In this document: piece by piece, positions 44,545-46,985 of the stretch
Layout: each line of letters opens with the position of its first letter
How positions within the stretch are numbered: position 1 is the first letter of the stretch
Position numbers and translations under genes: made by a program
Assembly (NCBI GenBank): GCA_035492535.1
Contig: DATJJM010000048.1
Location: 1-46,985 of the forward strand
Source of the DNA: JAMXLO01 sp035492535
GTDB taxonomy: Bacteria > Pseudomonadota > Alphaproteobacteria > Acetobacterales > Acetobacteraceae
Direction: 5' to 3'
Length of the DNA: 46,985 bases
The notes under the pieces: model-generated
Databases searched by the model: none
The model's input: the letters and a program-made list of their open reading frames with translations, nothing else
What the model was told of the DNA's origin: nothing

Positions 44545-45069
44545 CTATGCGCCGAGATCGCCAAGGAGTTCGTCGGCCATCGACTTTATGTCAAAGGTCC
44601 GATCCATCTCGCAACGGCACAAGGCTCTTGGCTCACTCGTCTTCTGGACTTCGAAAGCCACCCCAGCATCGGTGACTTCGAACGTGATCTGCACAGTTCC
44701 GTCCTCATCTCCCATAGCGACAATCGAAGAGCGGCCGTTCCGCAGGTCGGTAAGAAACATCCTGGCGTTTGCCGCCGACATTTGAAGGAAGCCGAACCTG
44801 TGCGACGAGCCATGTTCGACCGCCATCACGTGAACGGTCATGGAAGCGCGGCTGATGGCAGGTAGCTCGGGAGTGACCCTGAACGTGAGCATGGCACCGT
44901 GACCGCCGAACTCAATTGGCGCGCCCCGCTGTCGCCTTGGAACTGCCTGCGGCGGAGCGTCGGGGGGTGACGTTGTATTCGGGTCTGCCGGCTTCGCCGC
45001 CATGCCGTTGGCAGGGAAGTCGGGATTTGGTGCGCCGGGTGGAGCGCCGCGAATAGGAGCGAGTGTCAT
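44545..45069 (-). CDS. Hypothetical protein (174 aa)
   Basis: The C-terminal 110 residues are protein-like: GGHGAMLTFRVTPELPAISR, then VMAVEHGSSHRFGFLQMSAA, FEVTDAGVAFEVQ and a last helix DIKSMADELLGDLG. The first 60 residues are low-complexity Pro/Ala-rich. I start at the ATG at 45069; a GTG at 45108 is possible. No function recognised. Confidence 0.5.
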   Translation of the reverse strand: MTLAPIRGAPPGAPNPDFPANGMAAKPADPNTTSPPDAPPQAVPRRQRGAPIEFGGHGAMLTFRVTPELPAISRASMTVHVMAVEHGSSHRFGFLQMSAANARMFLTDLRNGRSSIVAMGDEDGTVQITFEVTDAGVAFEVQKTSEPRALCRCEMDRTFDIKSMADELLGDLGA

Positions 45070-45252
45070 CCGGGGGTGCCGCCTCAGCGCAATACAAAGT
45101 GGGCGCACGAGATGATCCTACCGCGCGCCTGTCAAGCAGTCGCCATGCGGCAGACCGCTGCGGCCGCCGGAAGAAGGAGAACCGTCAAACTGAAATCGGG
45201 AGTGGCCGACTGGCGTTCCGACACGGCCACTCCCGGGGACCTGTCGATCGAC

Positions 45253-45600
45253 CTACTTGCTGGCCGCCTTGGCTGATGGCGGTTTATAGCCTTTCAGTGT
45301 CTTTGCCGACTTCTTCATCGCCTCCATGGCCTCTTCCATCGTCAGCAGTGCGACAGTCTCAGCAGACGATGCGGCGCCGGAGGCTCCGAGCGTCATTGCC
45401 AGTGATGCCGCGGATGCTGCATCTGGCGCCTCATAGGTGATGATGACGTCAGCATCGCCAAAGGCGAAGTAGAGGTCTCGCAGCCTTGCTCCGACTGATG
45501 CCAAGGCGGCTTCGGCCGCATGGCGTCGATCCTGCGGATGGGCGATCAGACCCTTTATCGACTCTTGGGAGTACTTCAGCTTGAGCATGAAGTGCGGCAT
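45253..45600 (-). CDS. GYD-domain protein
   Basis: A 115-residue protein with an ATG at 45600 and GGGAG six bases upstream. The GYD-type ferredoxin-like fold is visible: FMLKLKYSQESIKGLIAHPQ, YFAFGDADVIITYEAPDAAS, then LTMEEAMEAMKKSAKTLKGY. GYD proteins (named for a short conserved motif) are small and of unknown function. No partner evident. Confidence 0.75.
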   Translation of the reverse strand: MPHFMLKLKYSQESIKGLIAHPQDRRHAAEAALASVGARLRDLYFAFGDADVIITYEAPDAASAASLAMTLGASGAASSAETVALLTMEEAMEAMKKSAKTLKGYKPPSAKAASK

Positions 45601-45930
45601 GTACGTCTCCCTGCTTTTGTTAGCGCATCTATTCGTGCGCTTTGACAAATTAGCACGACGGCGCAAGTGGGACGAGTCCTGCACACCCATCAGGAGGGCA
45701 GGTGAACCGGCTGAACCCCCTCGCAAACACGACGCAATGATCGGCCTCACGGTGACAGATCGCGATGTTCAACCGGCTGGCGACGTCATAATCGCGTCTA
45801 TGGAAATTGGATCGCGTTAACGCATGGTCCCCCCGGCTGTGCTAGGTCCGGGCATCGTTGGCATCGATCCGAGCGTCAACGGCTGAGAGACTCTGCCGCG
45901 CTCCCGCTCATCAGCAGGGAGCCGTGGTCG
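45601..45930. other. No gene seen (about 330 bp)
   Basis: Upstream region of the GYD gene and of the small helical protein. Only short frames with no features. Confidence 0.35.
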
Positions 45931-46149
45931 ATGCCACCAGATGCCTCTATTCCGCTATCAACACGGTCAGCCAACCAGCTGCGCGAGGAGGCTCAAAAGT
46001 TTCGCCGCCTGGCGGCAACCGCGCGCACGGTTGTGGCCCTTGAAGGCTTTTTGCGCCTCGCGGTCCGGCTCGATGCCCTTGCCAATGAGCGCGAGTGCGC
46101 GACCAAGGAGCCACATCACCGAGACTGCGGCGCGAAGCCAACCGCGTAA
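45931..46149 (+). CDS. Small helical hypothetical protein (72 aa)
   Basis: From ATG 45931 with AGGGAG 11 bases upstream. After a short polar start, SANQLREEAQKFRRLAATAR and LEGFLRLAVRLDALANERE form helices similar in style to those of the proteins at 13904 and 16460. No known function. Confidence 0.5.
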   Translation: MPPDASIPLSTRSANQLREEAQKFRRLAATARTVVALEGFLRLAVRLDALANERECATKEPHHRDCGAKPTA

Positions 46150-46247
46150 CCCACTTCATGGTAAGCGGGTCGCGCAACTCCTGCCGTCCCCAAGACCACC
46201 TGCAAGCGCCCCTGCCGGAAGGTACAGATTCCCCATCTCCAGCGTGG

Positions 46248-46985
46248 TCAGGCAGCGACGGGACACATGGTGGTTGCTGATCCTGCGATCGGTGAAGCGT
46301 ATATCATCGTACCAGCAAGCTGAATCTCAAGAATCGTAAACCGAGACGGCTCTGATAATGGCAGTAAGGCACAACCATTCGTCCATCGGCTGATCGATCT
46401 GCCGTCTCTTTCGACTGCCCACCAGCCGTCAGTGAGCCGGGGGTCATCCAAGGGGATTTCGTATAACTCGCAACCATCACGCAAAATAATGCGATTGATT
46501 CGTACGCCAAGGCGACGGCAATCCTCAAGCCATGGACGAGCCTCAGATGGCGGCTCCGCGCGTGACACGATCTGCACCTCAGATAGCCCTGGCGGTAAGA
46601 CAAACAGAGCCCGGTCGGTATCGGTGAGGATCGACTCGACCCGTTTGGTCCCGGAGAGCAGATGCAGGCCAGCATCAGTTGTGGTCGCTCGGTTCACGAC
46701 AGGGTAACCCAGTCTTGCCGATCGGTCTGCCACATGCTGCCAGACCGGGCGAACATCTGCCTCGGCAGAAGCGAATGGGGCACACGATGCAGCCTCACGC
46801 GTCGGATGAATTGCCGCATCGGTCAGATCGGGATGGAGAACGAGCGGCATTGGCGAATTGGCGAACAAACTGCCATTGCCAGTGTTGATGTAGCTCTCGG
46901 CCGGAAGCCCTTCGGCTATTAGGATCGAGTGATGATCCAATGCCACATGATAGTAAGTCACGCTCCGCCATCCGGTTTCGCGGCA
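46248..46985 (-). CDS. Hint-domain protein, C-terminal part (cut by window edge)
   Basis: The frame enters the window from the right edge and its first visible residues are TGWRSVTYYHVALDHHSIL; this continues the Hint (hedgehog/intein-like) pattern, with the start outside. The sequence reads AEGLPAESYINTGNGSLFAN, then a region (RPVWQHVADRSARLGYPVVN) and a C-terminal extension with LSEVQIVSRAEPPSEARPWL and RRLGVRINRIIL seen in alphaproteobacterial Hint proteins. Such proteins usually attach to a beta-helix or polysaccharide-acting partner. No N-terminal Hint block A is visible in this window. Function unknown. Confidence 0.8.
   Translation of the reverse strand, partial: CRETGWRSVTYYHVALDHHSILIAEGLPAESYINTGNGSLFANSPMPLVLHPDLTDAAIHPTREAASCAPFASAEADVRPVWQHVADRSARLGYPVVNRATTTDAGLHLLSGTKRVESILTDTDRALFVLPPGLSEVQIVSRAEPPSEARPWLEDCRRLGVRINRIILRDGCELYEIPLDDPRLTDGWWAVERDGRSISRWTNGCALLPLSEPSRFTILEIQLAGTMIYASPIAGSATTMCPVAA

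Overview
The window is chromosomal DNA of a GC-rich alphaproteobacterium. The pcm-tolC-popZ-valS and rpsA-sppA-ihfB-lapA-trpF blocks, a PhaR-type regulator, a MucR-free GC-rich gene set and a Hint-domain protein suggest Rhodospirillales, perhaps Acetobacteraceae. That placement is inference from gene content and needs a marker-gene tree. Most of the window is ordinary, densely packed core sequence.

Region by region. (1) 1-10.1 kb: a GST fragment, a PdxA-type dehydrogenase, a TauE/SafE permease followed by a ThDP enzyme, then valS, popZ, tolC, a Pcm-like methyltransferase and a short CDF protein. (2) 10.2-13.9 kb: a tRNA-Cys followed by a decayed island holding a truncated integrase, a possible att copy, two IS66 ends, an internally deleted IS66 element, one intact DUF2846-like lipoprotein and a strong minus-strand terminator. 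(3) 13.9-21.1 kb: loosely packed accessory genes, namely small helical proteins, a cupin, a beta-rich protein, a sterol-desaturase-family membrane enzyme, a methyltransferase and a GGDEF/EAL protein. (4) 21.3-32.6 kb: an FTR1 permease, a Zn alcohol dehydrogenase, MaoC, a second desaturase-family enzyme, and a tightly packed plus-strand series (LLM flavoenzyme, NDP-forming acyl-CoA ligase, two acyl-CoA dehydrogenases, PhyH dioxygenase, BirA) that looks like a catabolic acyl-CoA operon. (5) 32.8-38.8 kb: phaR, a TrpF-GNAT fusion, lapA, ihfB, sppA, rpsA with a structured leader, and a ClpP paralogue. (6) 38.9-47 kb: a cysteine hydrolase, cytochrome P460, an alkylation-repair group (Ada; an MGMT-like protein lacking the arginine finger; an Oxygenase_NA-type dioxygenase), several small or unknown proteins and a Hint-domain protein cut by the window edge.

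How they work together: region 1 links envelope export and cell polarity genes with valyl-tRNA charging in a syntenic block. Region 5 is a translation/nucleoid/protein-quality operon led by ribosomal protein S1. Region 4 probably activates and oxidises an unidentified carboxylic acid. Region 6 handles alkylation damage. The observations most worth following up are the TrpF-GNAT fusion, the arginine-finger-less MGMT paired with the DNA oxygenase, and the possible small RNA ending at the 13.55 kb terminator.
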